A stretch of 64,000 nt of DNA. Source: Microbacterium terrisoli (GTDB lineage Bacteria; Actinomycetota; Actinomycetes; Actinomycetales; Microbacteriaceae). The notes under the pieces are model-generated. The model was not told the origin of the DNA and made no database searches. It saw only the letters and a program-made list of their open reading frames with translations. Each line of letters starts with the position of its first letter. Position 1 is the first letter of the stretch. The stretch lies in NCBI RefSeq assembly GCF_030866805.1, contig NZ_CP133019.1, forward strand, positions 1,674,001-1,738,000, in the 5' to 3' direction. The translations under genes and the position numbers were made by a program. Shown one piece after another: positions 18,014 through 33,500 of this stretch.

Positions 18014-18751
18014 GTGGCCCTGCACTTTGTGGCAGAGGATGCCGTGGCCGCCACCGTCGGAGACCTCGTCGAGTTCGGCGGGGCCGAAGCACACCATGCT
18101 GCTGCGGTCCGCCGCGTGCGCGTGGGTGAAGCGGTGACCGTGGGTGACGGACGGGGTGCCTGGCTGGAGGGGGAGTGCGAACTGGTCGAGCAGAGTCGTG
18201 TGCGGGTCCGCATCACCGCCTGCCGCCAGGAGCCCGAGGCCTCGCCCCGGATCGTGCTCGCCCAGGCGCTGGCCAAGGGCGATCGGGACGAGCTGGCCGT
18301 GCAGGCGGCGACGGAGCTCGGCGTCGATGAGATCGTGCCGTGGCAGGCAGCCCGCAGCGTGTCGCGATGGACCGGCGAGAAGACCGCGAAGGGACGGGCG
18401 CGCTGGCAGACCATCGTGCGCGAAGCGGCCAAGCAGGCCCACCGCGCGTGGATCCCCGAGGTGGCCGAAGTCTCCTCGACCCGTGAGCTGGCCGCGCGGA
18501 CCGCGACATCCCGTGTCATGGTGCTGGATCCGACCGGTTCGGTGCGGCTGAGCAGCATGGAGTTCGACGCCGCGGCCAGCGAGGACGTCGTGCTGGTGGT
18601 CGGGCCCGAGGGCGGCATCGCCCCCGAAGAGCTCGACGCGTTCGAGCGGGCCGGCGCGACGGTGGCGGCACTGGGGGCCACGGTGCTGCGCACGTCGACG
18701 GCGGGGCCTGCCGCTCTCGCCCTGCTGTGCGCGCGTCTCGGGCGCTGGTGA
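18014..18751 (+). CDS. rsmE: 16S rRNA (uracil-1498-N3)-methyltransferase RsmE
   Basis: SPOUT-class methyltransferase forming m3U1498 in the 30S decoding region. It has 245 residues. The N-terminal PUA-like domain contains HHAAAVRRVRVGEAV. The trefoil-knot domain has LAQALAKGDRDELAVQAATELG, IVREAAKQAHRAWIPEV, VVGPEGGIAPEEL and LGATVLRTSTAGPAAL. The GTG start lies 3 nt after the dnaJ stop, so it is read in the same operon. Confidence 0.94.
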   Translation: MALHFVAEDAVAATVGDLVEFGGAEAHHAAAVRRVRVGEAVTVGDGRGAWLEGECELVEQSRVRVRITACRQEPEASPRIVLAQALAKGDRDELAVQAATELGVDEIVPWQAARSVSRWTGEKTAKGRARWQTIVREAAKQAHRAWIPEVAEVSSTRELAARTATSRVMVLDPTGSVRLSSMEFDAAASEDVVLVVGPEGGIAPEELDAFERAGATVAALGATVLRTSTAGPAALALLCARLGRW

Positions 18752-18780
18752 CAGACCCGTCGCACGTCGGCGAGGTCTCA

Positions 18781-18786
18781 TAGACT
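18781..18786 (+). promoter_or_regulatory. -10 box upstream of the phoH operon (TAGACT)
   Basis: TAGACT ends 6 nt before a GTG at 18793 that opens a 14-codon reading frame rather than phoH itself. Confidence 0.45.
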
Positions 18787-18792
18787 GGGCAG

Positions 18793-18837
18793 GTGCCCGG
18801 CGGAGCACTGAGCGAAAAGAGCATGAATGCCCGATGA
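18793..18837 (+). CDS. Possible leaderless upstream ORF overlapping the phoH start
   Basis: GTG at 18793 lies exactly 6 nt after a TAGACT -10 box, the spacing of leaderless starts elsewhere in the window. It would encode [14 protein letters not shown] and stop at 18835-18837, eleven bases inside phoH in another frame. phoH has only a weak ribosome site, so reinitiation from this frame could set its expression. The peptide itself has no recognisable function. Inferred from position only. Confidence 0.35.
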   Translation: MPGGALSEKSMNAR

Positions 18838-19909
18838 CACCGGTACGGCGACCGAACGGATCCACGCCGACGGCGTGGTCATGGTGCAGCTGCTGGGCCC
18901 ACAGGACCGGCTGCTGCGCGTCGTGGAGGCCGAGCACCCCGACGTCGACGTGCATGTGCGCGGCAACGAGATCACGCTCAGCGGTGCGACCGCCTCCGTG
19001 GCAGCGGCGCGCGCCCTCGTGGAAGAGCTCATGGCGATGACCCGTGCCGGCCAAGGGCTCGACCCCGTGGACGTCGCCGCCTCCAGCAGGATCCTGCGCG
19101 CCGACAACGGCATGCGCCCCTCAGAAGTGCTGGGCGAGGCGATCCTCACCTCGCGCGGAAAGGTCATCCGCCCCAAGACGGCGGGCCAGAAGGCCTACGT
19201 CGACGCCATCGACCAGAACACGATCGTGTTCGGCATCGGACCGGCCGGCACCGGCAAGACCTACCTGGCGATGGCCAAGGCCGTGCAGGCATTGCAGCGC
19301 AAAGAAGTCAGCCGCATCATCCTCAGCCGGCCCGCGATCGAAGCGGGGGAGCGCCTCGGGTTCCTGCCGGGCACGCTCACCGACAAGATCGATCCCTACC
19401 TGCGGCCGCTGTATGACGCGGTCAACGAGATGATGGATCCCGAGCTGGTGCCCAAGCTGATGGCCAGCGGCACGATCGAGGTGGCGCCTCTGGCATACAT
19501 GCGCGGGCGCACGCTCTCGGACTCGTTCGTCGTGCTCGACGAGGCGCAGAACACCACGCCTGAGCAGATGAAGATGTTCCTGACCCGGTTGGGCTTCGGC
19601 ACGCGCATGGTCGTCACGGGCGACATCACCCAGGTCGATCTGCCCGAAGCCGCCTCCGGGCTGCGCTTGGTCAGGCGGGTGCTGTCCGACATCGACGACA
19701 TCCACTTCTCGTACCTGACCAGCGACGACGTCGTGCGGCATACGCTGGTGGGACGCATCGTCGATGCCTACAGCGAGTATGACCAGCAGCGTGCCGCCGC
19801 CCGCCACGAGCGCGACGAGGCGGCGGAGTTCGCGAGCCGTGCCGAGCGTCGGCACGGGACGCGGCCGGGCACCCCCCGAGACCGCCAACCGAAGCGAGGA
19901 CGCGCATGA
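18827..19909 (+). CDS. phoH: PhoH-family ATPase (PhoH1 / YbeZ)
   Basis: P-loop ATPase of the PhoH/YbeZ type, linked to RNA metabolism and to YbeY. It has 360 residues. An N-terminal KH-like segment ([29 protein letters not shown]) precedes the ATPase core with Walker A GPAGTGKT (Lys144), [15 protein letters not shown] and Walker [12 protein letters not shown]. The C-terminal tail is charged. ATG 18827 is chosen because the conserved N-terminus begins there; the ATG four bases earlier opens only a five-codon frame. The stop overlaps ybeY (ATGA). Confidence 0.94.
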   Translation: MPDDTGTATERIHADGVVMVQLLGPQDRLLRVVEAEHPDVDVHVRGNEITLSGATASVAAARALVEELMAMTRAGQGLDPVDVAASSRILRADNGMRPSEVLGEAILTSRGKVIRPKTAGQKAYVDAIDQNTIVFGIGPAGTGKTYLAMAKAVQALQRKEVSRIILSRPAIEAGERLGFLPGTLTDKIDPYLRPLYDAVNEMMDPELVPKLMASGTIEVAPLAYMRGRTLSDSFVVLDEAQNTTPEQMKMFLTRLGFGTRMVVTGDITQVDLPEAASGLRLVRRVLSDIDDIHFSYLTSDDVVRHTLVGRIVDAYSEYDQQRAAARHERDEAAEFASRAERRHGTRPGTPRDRQPKRGRA

Positions 19910-20376
19910 CGATCGAGATCACCAACGAGTCCGGCGTCGAGGTCGATGAGGCCGTACTGCTGCGTCTGACCGAGCGCAATCTCGCCGAACTGCACGTGAG
20001 CCCCGATGCGGACGTCGCGATCCTGCTCGTGGACGAGGGCGCGATGGAGGCACTGCACGTCCAGTGGATGGATGAGCCCGGGCCCACCGACGTCCTGAGC
20101 TTTCCGATGGACGAGCTGCGCCCGGGCACGGCCGACATGCCCACGCCGGCGGGCCTGCTCGGCGACATCGTGCTGTGTCCGCAGGTGGCAGAGACCCAGG
20201 CAGAGGCGGCCAAGCACTCCACGCTGGATGAGCTGCTGCTGCTGACCACCCACGGCCTGCTGCACCTGCTCGGCTTCGACCACGCCGAACCCGACGAAGA
20301 GCGCGAGATGTTCGGGTTGCAGCGCGACCTGCTGCTCGGATTCCACACCGCCGAGCGGCACAGACCCCACGCATGA
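19906..20376 (+). CDS. ybeY: Endoribonuclease YbeY
   Basis: Zinc-dependent RNase involved in 16S rRNA 3' maturation and ribosome quality control. It has 156 residues. The metal motif HGLLHLLGFDH places zinc ligands at His116, His120 and His126; PTDVLSFPMDE and GDIVLC are also conserved. The gene overlaps both neighbours by 4 nt (phoH before, CorC-like after), and the pairing with phoH is widespread in bacteria. Confidence 0.96.
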   Translation: MTIEITNESGVEVDEAVLLRLTERNLAELHVSPDADVAILLVDEGAMEALHVQWMDEPGPTDVLSFPMDELRPGTADMPTPAGLLGDIVLCPQVAETQAEAAKHSTLDELLLLTTHGLLHLLGFDHAEPDEEREMFGLQRDLLLGFHTAERHRPHA

Positions 20377-21676
20377 CACCGCTGCTTCTGCTGTTGGCAG
20401 CCGTGCTGCTCGTGGCCTTCGGCGGCCTCATGGCGGCCATCGACGCCGCGATGGGCGTCACGAGCCGGCAGGACCTCACAGAGCTCGCTGACGAAGGCGG
20501 ACGCGGGGCAGCCCAGCTGCGACGCATCGCTGAAGACCCCGACGCCCACCTGCACGCGGTCGTGTTCATCCGTGTTCTGGCCGAGACCACCGCCGCGGTC
20601 CTGGTCACCGTCGCCTTCACGCTGCTGTTCCACAACATCTGGTGGGCGATGCTGGCCGCCGCGGTGCTCATGACCGGCATTTCCTTCGTCCTGGTCGGCG
20701 CCAGCCCGCGCTCGGTCGGCCGCAGACACGCGCAGGGACTGCTGCAGGGATCGGCGCGCGTGATCCGCGGCATCCGGATCATCCTCGGACCGGTCACCGG
20801 CGCGCTGATCGCGTTCGGCGACCGGGTGACCCCCGGAGGGGCGCGCGGTGCCTCGTTCGCCAGCGAAGAGCAGCTGCTGAGCATGGTCGACGAGGCGGCC
20901 TCGCACGATCTCATCGAGGCCGATGACCGTGACCTGATCCACTCGGTCTTCGACTTCACCGACACGGTCGTGCGCGCGGTGATGGTGCCGCGGACCGACA
21001 TGGTGACGGTGGATGCCGCCACCAGCGCGCGCGAGGCGCTGAGCATCTTCCTCGAGCGGGGAGTGTCGCGCGTCCCGGTCGTCGACGACGAGGCCGACGA
21101 CGTGGTCGGAGTGCTCTACCTGAAGGACCTCGTGCAGATTGCATTCCGGCAGGAGTCGGCGTGGCACGAGGTCTCGGTCAGCACGATCGCCCGCCCGCCG
21201 GTGTTCGTTCCCGAATCGATGCGTGCCGAGACCCTGCTGCAGCAGATGAAGCGCGACGCCGTGCACGTGTGCATGGTGGTGGACGAGTACGGCGGCGTGG
21301 CGGGGCTGGTCACCCTCGAGGACCTCATCGAAGAGCTCGTCGGCGAGATCGCCGACGAATACGACGCGCGTCAGACCGAGGTCGTCGAACTCGAGCCCGG
21401 GCGCTACCGGGTCAGCGCGCGCCTGAGCGTCGACGAGGTCGGCGAGCTGTTCGGGCTGGAGCTGGACGACGAGGACGTCGATTCGATCGGGGGCCTCCTG
21501 GGCAAGGCGCTCGGGCGCGTGCCGCAGCCGGGGGCGACGGCAGACGTCGACGGCCTGCGGCTCACCGGCGGTGTCTCCCAGGGCCGAGGGCGAGGCATCG
21601 CCACAGTGTTCGTGCAGCGCGCGGGCGGCGGTGCCTCGCGCACGCCCGGTGCGGGCGATCAGAGAGCAGGAGAGAC

Positions 21677-21680
<4 letters not shown>
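20373..21680 (+). CDS. CNNM/CorC-type membrane protein with paired CBS domains
   Basis: Probable divalent-cation (magnesium/cobalt) transport or efflux protein of the hemolysin C / CorC group. It has 435 residues: a DUF21/CNNM membrane domain with about four helices (1-155), two CBS domains (about 195-330, from VMVPRTDMVTVDA through VVDEYGGVAGLVTLEDLIEE) that usually bind adenosine nucleotides, and a C-terminal CorC/HlyC domain (RYRVSARLSVDEVGELF). The ATG overlaps the ybeY stop and its stop overlaps era. There is no evidence for haemolytic activity despite older family names. Confidence 0.9.
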
Positions 21681-24488
<2,808 letters not shown>

Positions 24489-24503
24489 CCGGCGCGCGCG
24501 GCG

Positions 24504-27500
24504 TCACTTCTTGCGCTTGCCTGGAGGGCCGGGCGGTGTCAGCGCGGGCTGATCGGCGGTCGTCGGCTGTGGCTGGGTCGGATCGGCCGACGGATCCGGC
24601 GCAGCAGGCTGCGCTGCGGCCAGAGGAGCGGCGATCGGTGACGTGATGCCGTCGGTGCGCACTCGCAGCGAGTCAAAGCGCGCAGTGCCGGCATCCGCAT
24701 ACAGCCCGAACCTGCCGTCGGCCAGGGCCGCGTTGTAGGCGCGGGACGCGACGAACACGCCGTCGATCACGAGTGAGATCGACGCGCCCTTGATCGTGAC
24801 CAACAGCGTGTGGCTGCCGACCGCCAGGTCTTTGGTCACCGACTGGTCGACCACGCTCACGCCGCCGGCGACATGGCCGAACAGCACCCTGCCGGCCGCC
24901 TGGTCGAGCAGGATGAACTTGTAGTCGGTGGGGCTGTAGTAGTCGTAGACGATGCCCGCACGGGCCCCCGCGGTCAGGACCACGACCTCGGTGATCTCCA
25001 GGAACGCGTTGGCTGAGACCGGTGCGCCGAGGTCGGCCAACGCGATCGCGGGCGCTCCGGCGACGGGGCCGCCGACGAGCGTGCCGGCATCTGCCGTGAA
25101 GCTCCCGCTGACCGCTGCGTCGATGATGCCGGGTCCCTGCGAGAAGTCATCGGTGACGTCGAGAGTGATGGTCGGGGGCAGCACCTGCACCGAGATGCTG
25201 TCGAACAGTCCGCGAGACTGGTTGGATCCGACGCCGATGAGGCCCTTGTTCAAGGCGACGGTCACGCCGTCGGTCACCCGTGGCGCGAACGTGTAGGTGA
25301 ACGCCGCCACGCCGCCCAGCGACACGGTGACCGTTGTGCCGTTGACCGCGACGAGCATCGTGTACCACGTGTTGTACTTCACTCCGCCCTTGACGGCGTA
25401 TTGCACGTAGACCTGCCAGCCTGCGGCGGTGCGCTGGCCCATGACCAGCTTGTTCGTGGACTGGTCGACCCCGGCGAACTTGAAGTCGGTGGGGGAGAAG
25501 TAGTCGAACAGGACGTATGCGTTGGCCTTCCAGCCACCGATCGGCTTGGTGAGGTTCACCTGCGCGTGGATCTCGTAGTAGATGGGCAGGTACTCGTCGA
25601 TGTAGTACACCGCGGTCGCGTCGCCGTCCGTGCCGACCGCGGACACGGCCAGCGCTCCGCTCTGCACGGTGAACGAGCCGGAGTCGGTGAGGAAGCCGGC
25701 GGTGTTGCCGGTGGTGAAGGTCGCCGAGCGCAAGACGTCGCGTGCGCCGCCGGGGACGTTGCCGGGCTGCGGATCGCGCGGGCCGCCGGTCTGGTCGCCC
25801 CACGCGTCATCCTGCTGCATCACGAGGCCGATCTCGCCGAACGGCTCGCCGTTGCGGGCCTGATAGATGGCGCCGGATTCCTGCGCGATCGTCGGGTCGG
25901 CGCCCTGGGCCGCCGACAGCGCGTACAAGAAGTCCTGCAGGTGCGGCGACAGCTGCCGGCTCACCGTTCCCAGGCCGAACGGGGCGAACGGCACGAGGTA
26001 GCTGTTGAACTCGCCTGCCCAGTCGATGAGCCGGTCACCGCCGGTGTTCGCGATGAGCACGTCCAGGCCGGCACCGCCGAAGGCGCGATCTTCGTACGCG
26101 GGGCTGGTGTCGGGCTGGTCGTTCTCGCCGCCGTCGGTGGTGAGCACGTCGTCCATGTTCAGCAGGTCGTTGCCCCAGCCGCCCCATGCCGTGTCGCGAC
26201 CGGTGCCGCCGACGATCCAGTCGTTGCCGTTGTCGCCGAACAGTGCATCGTCGCCGTCGGTGCGCACCATGGTGGCGACGCTGTCGGGGCGGCCTTCGGC
26301 GCTGTCGAAGTTGAGGAACCACTCGCCGCCCGCCACGAAGATCTTGCGCATCGGGTGGTACTCGTCGTACAGGGCGAACTCGCCGCTGGTGCTGTCGAAT
26401 CCGAGGAGGGTGCCGTCGTTGAACGGGTGGGCGAAGTCGCTGCGAATGTGACCGGTGCCCCAGCCCATCGTGGCGGTGCTGGTCCCCGGCATCGCCTCGG
26501 CCCCCGAGATCGCGTCGTCGCCGGCACCGCCGTGCAGGAAGTCGTCGTCCCAGCCGCCGAAGATCACATCGTTGGCGAAGTGCGCGGCGAACGTCGGGTC
26601 GAGCACGTCGCCGTTCATCTGGAACGGAGTGAGGTCGACGCTCTTGAACAGCTTGCCGATGGGGTAGGTCGTGGCGGTCTGCGCGTTGCCCGGGGTGGCC
26701 ACGACCGTCTGCGTGTGAGCGACGGTGACGCCGTTGAGCGGTTCGGTCGATCCGTTGCGGCTCGTGAAGATCCGCCCGTCGTCGCCGAGGATGCCGTCGG
26801 TGCCGGTGCCGCCCGAGATCCAATCGTTGCCCCATCCGCCGATGAGGTCGTCGTCGCCGGCGTCGCCATAGACCACATCGTCGCCGCGGCCCGCGTACAC
26901 GGTGTCATCGCCGGCTTCGCCGTGGATCTCATCGGCCGCACCGATGTCGGTCGTCAGGGCAGAAGCGGCCGCGTCGGGACCGCCGGGCGTGTAGTCCAGC
27001 AGCACGACCGCGCGCGGCAACAGCCGCGCCGGCTCCCCGTAGGTGTCGTACGTGAACGTGCGGTAGGTGGTGGCGCCGTTCGTGCCGACGGTGACGATCC
27101 GCAGGATGTCGCCGTTGTCGCCCACGACGGTGTCGGAGTCGCGGCCGTGCAGCAGGGTGTCGTCGTTGCGCCCGATGCGGGTGCCCGCTCCGCCGAAGAT
27201 CAGGTCGGCGCCATCCGGTCGCTGCGCGGCGGTCGTGAGCGAGAACAGGTCGGAGCTGCCGCCGATGATGTCGTCGCGGCCGAGGCCGCCGAAGATCACG
27301 TCAGAGCCGCCTCCGCCCTCGATGTAGTCGTCGCCGTCGGTGGCCGCCTCGGCCGACGGCACGACCACGAGGTTGCCGTTCGCGTCACGGTGCGCGGCGA
27401 CCGGGATGTCGATCGAACCGTCGCCCTGGATGACGTCGTCGCCGAGTTCGCCGAAGATCACGTCGTCACCGGCGCCTCCGGCGATGACATCGTCGCCGTA

Positions 27501-30500
27501 GACGTCGGTGGGCGTGGTGGCCGTGTGGTCGAGCAGCGTGATCAGCAGATCACTCCAGGTCACCCTCCCGGCGGGGTTGTTCTGCCAGGTCGCCGTCACC
27601 AGGGCGGTGCCGGCCGACGCGGCATCGGTGCTGTAGATCTGACCGCCGCTGAGCACGCGGAAGCGCGGGTTGGCAGCGGAGAGCGTGCGGGTGAGGGTGA
27701 CGCTGTCGCCGAAGATCAGGTCACGGCCGGCCCCGCCGTCGATCCGGTCGTCGCCGCGCCCGCCCAGGAGGATGTCGTCGCCGCCTCCGCCGCGGATCGT
27801 GTCGTGGCCGCCGACCGTGTGGTCCACGGTCGTGGCGACGTCGAACGGCCGGGCGATGCCGTCGGTGAGGTCGCCGGGCCCGCCGTTGCCGGACTGCGCG
27901 ACGATCGCGCCAGACGCGTCGAGCCAGGTGGCCAGACCCCGGTCGCCGAACAGCAGGTCATCGCCGGTGCCTCCCGTGATGTGGTCGGAGCCGATCCCGC
28001 CGAACACGATCACCGGCAGCGACGAACCCGAGGCATCCACCACGTCGTCGTCCGTGACGCCAGCGGGCAGGATGGCCCCCGTGGCCGGCATCGTGAACGT
28101 GTGCGTCTCCGTGCGGGTGACCTCCACGACGACGAATGCGGGCGATCCGTCGCGCTGCGCCGGTGCGTCGAAGGCGAGGATGCTCCCGGTACGCGTGATC
28201 TCAGAGGGCGAGAGCAGTCGGCCGTTGACCCATACCCGGTAGCCGACGACATCGGCGTCAGCGCCCAGGTCGTAGGTCCCGACGGACTGCGTCGCCCAGC
28301 CGGTCAGCCGCAGCGTGACGGCGACCACGTCGCCCGGCAGCAGCGAGTCGAACAGGCCTGCCGTATCCAGGCGCGTCGAGACGACATAGCGGGATGCCGG
28401 CACCAGCACGCCGTTGACGCGCACCTGGGACACGACGTCGGGCTGGACCGGTTCGTCGCCGTCGTCGAGGTCGGCGCCCAGGTCGAGCAGGTTGTCGGCC
28501 GGCCCTTGCGTGTCGAGTACGAAGAACCTGCCGGCGTCGGCCACAGCATCCAGCTTCACGACGACTTTGTCGTCGCCGAGCCCGGTGTTCAGCCAGGTTG
28601 TGGTGCGCACGCCGGCGCGGTGCGTGATCCCGTCGACGCGGATCGTGTCGGCGAACGCGCTGGTCCAGATGCGGATGCCGTCGGCGAATGTGCCGTCGGC
28701 GCCGGCCCGCCACGAGATTCCGGCCGGGGCAAGGCCCGTGACGAACGTCTCGCCGTTCGCGCTGAGGTGGCCGTCGCGGGCGAGAGCGGCAGCGGCGGAC
28801 TCCGTGATCAGCACGTTGCCGTCGCCGTGCGTCGCGTCCTCGTCGCTGACCAGCAGTGTGTGCCGTCCGGAGCCGAAGTCGAGGTTCAGAGTGCCGAGGA
28901 TCGCGTCGAGGTCTCCGGCCAAGAACTGTGGTGAGTCACCGAGGGCGACGTCGGCGCGCGAGGAGATGTAGACGCGGTCATCGCCGACGCCGAGCGACAC
29001 GTTCGTGACCGGCTGCGTACCGCGGATGTTGAACACGTCGCTGCCGGACCCGAGGGCGATGTTCAGCGTCTCCAGGCGCGCGTAGCGGATGCCAGCGCGG
29101 CTGTCGGCGTCGGGCGCGGCGGTGGAGGCCGAGTCCCCCAGAGCGGTCAGCAGGATCGTCACCGGCCGGTTGGGGTCGGCGTTGGTCTCGCCGCGGAATC
29201 CGATCAGGTAGGTGCCGTCCACGAGCCACACGTACACGCTGGCAGCGCAACGGGTGTGCTGGTCGGCTCCGCACGACATCGACACGCCGGCGTCCGCCCC
29301 CGGCGTGGTCGGGAACAGCAGGCTCTGCAGGGCCGCCTGCACGGCGGCGGCCGAAGCGCCCGCGGCGAACGTGATCGCACCGATGCCGGTCTGCGTCCCG
29401 TCCTGCAGCTGCGACAGCATGATCGTGAACGTCGCGCCCCGCGGTGTGACGCTGTAGAGCCGGTCGAGCGGGCGCCCGGATTCGTCGTCCGCCGTGCGCG
29501 GGCCCATCCCGAGCCCGGAGACGGTCGAGCCGGTCAGCCAGCCGAGGTTCGCCGTGATGTCACCGGTGTCGACGAGGTTGGCGGTGTCGCTGCCCACGCC
29601 GCCGTCGAGCACGAGCAGCGCGGTCAGCAGGTCGAGCAGGCCGCCGGAGGAGCCCACGTCGAACACGTCGTCGTCGGTGCGGCCGAGAAGCGGGGTCGCG
29701 GTGCTGATGGGCCCGCCGATCAGGCGGGTGTGGCCGGCGATCGTGCGCACGACGAGGTGGTCGTCCCCGGGGCCGGCGTCGATCGTGGTGGTCCCGGCGT
29801 GCGTCGTGGTCACGGTGAACGTGTCGTCGCCGTAGCCGAGCAGGACGGTGAGGTCCTCGAAGTCGCTGTACTGGATGCCCCCGGCCACCGCGCGCCCGGC
29901 CACCGTGCGGTCCACGCCCATGCCGAGGCCGGACAGGCTCGTGGCGGTGAGTATGCCCGTCGTGTTCGCCGGGCTGTCTTCGTTGTGCACGACGAGGGTG
30001 TCCACCTGCGCGGTCTCGATCGCATCGGCGGTGCTGGCTGTGATCGGCAGCGGGTTGCCGGAGGATTCGCCGGGAAGCATGACGGGCAGGTAGCCGTCGA
30101 GGTCGAGCTGCACGGGCGGGTTCGGATCCTCGCCGCCCGAGACGAACAGCGGGCCCTGGATGAGCGCGACCGTGCGAGGCGCGTCAGGGAACTCCTGCAC
30201 CTCGTCGCCGTCGATGGTGGTGTCGTCGATTGCGCGGACGGTGACGGTCTGCGGCATCCACCAGTTGGCGGCGGTGAACGTCAGCGTCAGCTGCGACACC
30301 CACGACGTGCCGTCGAAGAACTGCAGATGTGGCGCGTAGCATCCGTTCGGGAGTCCGCAATCGGCGCCGAAGGCGGAGGACAGTGTGTGCGATGCGATGG
30401 CGTTCGCATTCACCGTCACGCTCTCGCCGGCCCCTGGCGCCATCGACAGGCGCACGGTGTATGCCGCGGTGCCGCCGAATTGGGTGGACGAGGCTCCCTC

Positions 30501-33500
30501 GACGAGGCGCAGGACGCTCCCGGTCGGGGTGATGATGACCTCGGGGGTGTCGCCGTCGTGCACCAGCACGCTCACGTCGGCGACGGTGGCCCCGGGGATC
30601 TCGGTGACGAACACGGGCGTTCCCACCAGCAGTGAGCCGCCCCAGGGGTCGGTCACCGTGATCGTGGTGGCCGTGTTGGAGGCGATCGTGCGGTACGCAC
30701 CGGCGCCGGTGGCGCCCACGATGCGCACCATCGCGCCGCTGAGGCCGCCGCCGGCGGTCGGCAGCGTCACCCCGGTCAGGGTGATCGTGCTGCGGTCGCT
30801 CGAGATCGCCGAGACCGTGCCGCCGGGCTCGGCTGTCGACACCGGCCCGGTGTAGCCGGTGAGCACGAACGAGTCGCCGACGGCGGGTGCGATGTCCCAT
30901 TGACCCTCGATCTCGAGCGTCGTGGCCGTGTTGTTCCAGACACGGGCGGTCTGACCGGCGCCTGCGCCGCCGGTCAGGCGCAGCAGCAGGCCCTTCAGGC
31001 TGCCGGGCGCGGCGGTGAATCCGGTGAACGCGAACTCGTTCGCGAGGCCGCCGGCTGCCGACACCGTCCCGGTCTTCAGATCGCTGGAGCTGATGACGGC
31101 GGTGATCTGCGCCACGCGCTTGCCCTCGATGACACCGTCGTCGATCGCGTGCACGTGGACTGTCTGCATGACCGTGGTGGTGAAGATGAGCGTGACCGAG
31201 ACGGCCCAATGGATGCCGTCGGAGGACAGGCGCAGGCCCGCCGGTGCCGTGACCACGACCGTCGTCATGTTCACCGGTGGGGCGCTCAGACGCACCTCAT
31301 AGGTCGCGTCCTCCCCGCCCTGGCCGCCCGTGGCGGGCTCGACGACGGTGACGCCGCCGTCGGGGACAACCACCGCTGCCTCGGGGGTGTCGTCGTCGAT
31401 GATCCGGGCGAAGGTGGTCAGCACGAGTGCACCGTCGTACGCACCGCCGGTCACGATCGCGTCGATCGGAGCGAGCTGTTCGCCTTCGGCCGAGAGGTCG
31501 TCGTCGGCCTTCACCCAGACGAAGTGCTCGGCGTCGTCGCCGGCGGCGAGGGCCAGTGTCACCGAGGTGTGCCACACCTGGCCGTCCAGCGAGAGCAGCA
31601 GGGCGCGGGAGCGGCTCGTCGACGTCGGATCGACGGCGGGCGCCGTGAGTGTGACCTGCACGGCGGTGGCAGGCGCCTGCGTCAGTCGCACGAGCAGTCG
31701 CCCGGCGGGACCGCCCTCGGTGAGGGTCAGCGATCCGCCGACGGGGGCCACGACCACCTTGGGCGTGTCGTCATCCATGATCTCGGTCGAGATGCCGTCG
31801 ACCGGCAGCAGCGCCCACGCGCTGCTGGGCACCGTGCTCTCGACCTGGTGGCGCACCAGGCCGGTGTAGCCGAGCAGGTCATCAGCCTGCACGGCGGGGG
31901 CGAGGGCGCCCACCTCGACGCGGTCCGAGCCCTGTCCGCCATAGATCGACGTCGAGACGGCCGGGTCGGTCGAGAGCACGATGAACACGTCGTCACCGGC
32001 CATGCCGTACAACGCGACCCGCTCGACGTTGACGTAGCGCACCACGCGGCCGGCCCCGTAGATCCCGGTCGCGGTGACCACGAAGGTGTCGTTGAACTCC
32101 GTGCCGATGACCACCACCAGATCATCGCCCGACCCGCCGTCGATGTTGACCGGCGCGTTGGCCGCGTACTGGATGAAGTCGCGGCCGGCGCCGGCGTCCA
32201 GCGAGGTCTGCTCCGACTCGCCGACGAACGAGCGGATGACGAAGGTGTCGTCGCCGGCCTCGCCGTACAGGTTAAGGGTGGCGACATTGCGGAACACCTC
32301 GAACGTGTCATCGCCCGCATCGCCGTGCACGGCAGCGGTGAACGAGACCCCGCGGGTGAGGGAGCCGCGCGTGGACGAGAAGAATCCGGATGCCGGGAAC
32401 TCGGCGTCGCCCGTGTAGGCGGTGTACAGCTGGCCGAACCGGAAGGTGTCGTTGCCGTCGCCGCCGTTGACGGTCAGCACCGAGGCGGTGTCATCGAAAG
32501 CGAAAGTGTCGTCGCCGAGCCCGCCGTTGAGGACGACGCCGCCGGTCATCTCCTGGCCGTAGGTGACCTTCTCGGCGCTGCCGTCGGTCAGCAGCGCGAT
32601 CAGCGCGCGGGTGGTGTTGCGCCGCAGCAGGAACGTGTCGTCGGCGGCCGATCCGTTCACGACGAGCACGTTCGTACCGCCGTCGGCGTTGGAGTCGGTC
32701 GTGTCGATGCGGTCGGTGCCTGCGCCGAACAGGTTGACCACGAACGTGTCGGAGCCGTTGCCGCCGTCCAGGCCCACCGTTCCGCGCAGCGGGTTCGTGC
32801 CGACGGCGTCGGGCACGGCGTTCACGGTCAGCCAGTCGTCGCCGGTGTCGCCGCGCACGGTCAGGGCGCCGGTGGTGGCCTCGACGAACACCCGGTCGTC
32901 ACCCGCGCCGGCGTGCACGCTCGTGGTGCCGGAGTGCGTGCTGTCCACGTTCAGGATGTCGGAACCGGTGCCGAGGGTGACGTCCAGACCTTCGAACTGG
33001 GCGTAGTCCACGCGACCGTCGGTGGACGCGGTGACTCCGGTGGTCACGGTGCCGCCGCCCGCGGCGACGAGCGGGTGACCGGCGACGGGCGCGATCGTGA
33101 TGGCCAGTGCGCGACCGGCGGCGCCGGCCAGCGTCCCGGCCCACGCGATCGTCCAGCGCGTGCCCGCCTTGGTCACCACGACGTTGCCGACGCCGACGAG
33201 TGCGGCCAGCGCAGTCTGCACCTGAGTGGCGGTGGCATCGAAGGCCAATTGGCCCGTGGTGCCGACGCCCGCGATCGACAGGACGAAGCGTCCGTCAGCA
33301 GCCCCCGACACGGTCACGACCTGCACCAGCGAGGGCTGCGGCATCCCGTGCGTCATGCCCAGGCCCGTGATCGAGGTGCCGGTGAGAACCCCCACCCGGT
33401 CCAGCGCCGTGGCGGCGTCATCGAGGTACAGCGTGTCGGTGCCCGTGCCGCCGGTGATCGTCAGCGGTGCCGCGATGCCGGTGAGGGTGCCGCCGATGCC

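Noticed and set aside
24489..24503. Possible terminator between leuA and the giant gene
   Set aside because: The 15-nt gap is GC-rich but shows no stable hairpin.
28080..28110. MPATG-like string resembling a sortase signal in the giant protein
   Set aside because: It is internal by more than 1,100 residues, has no following hydrophobic helix and basic tail, and lies within a beta-rich segment.
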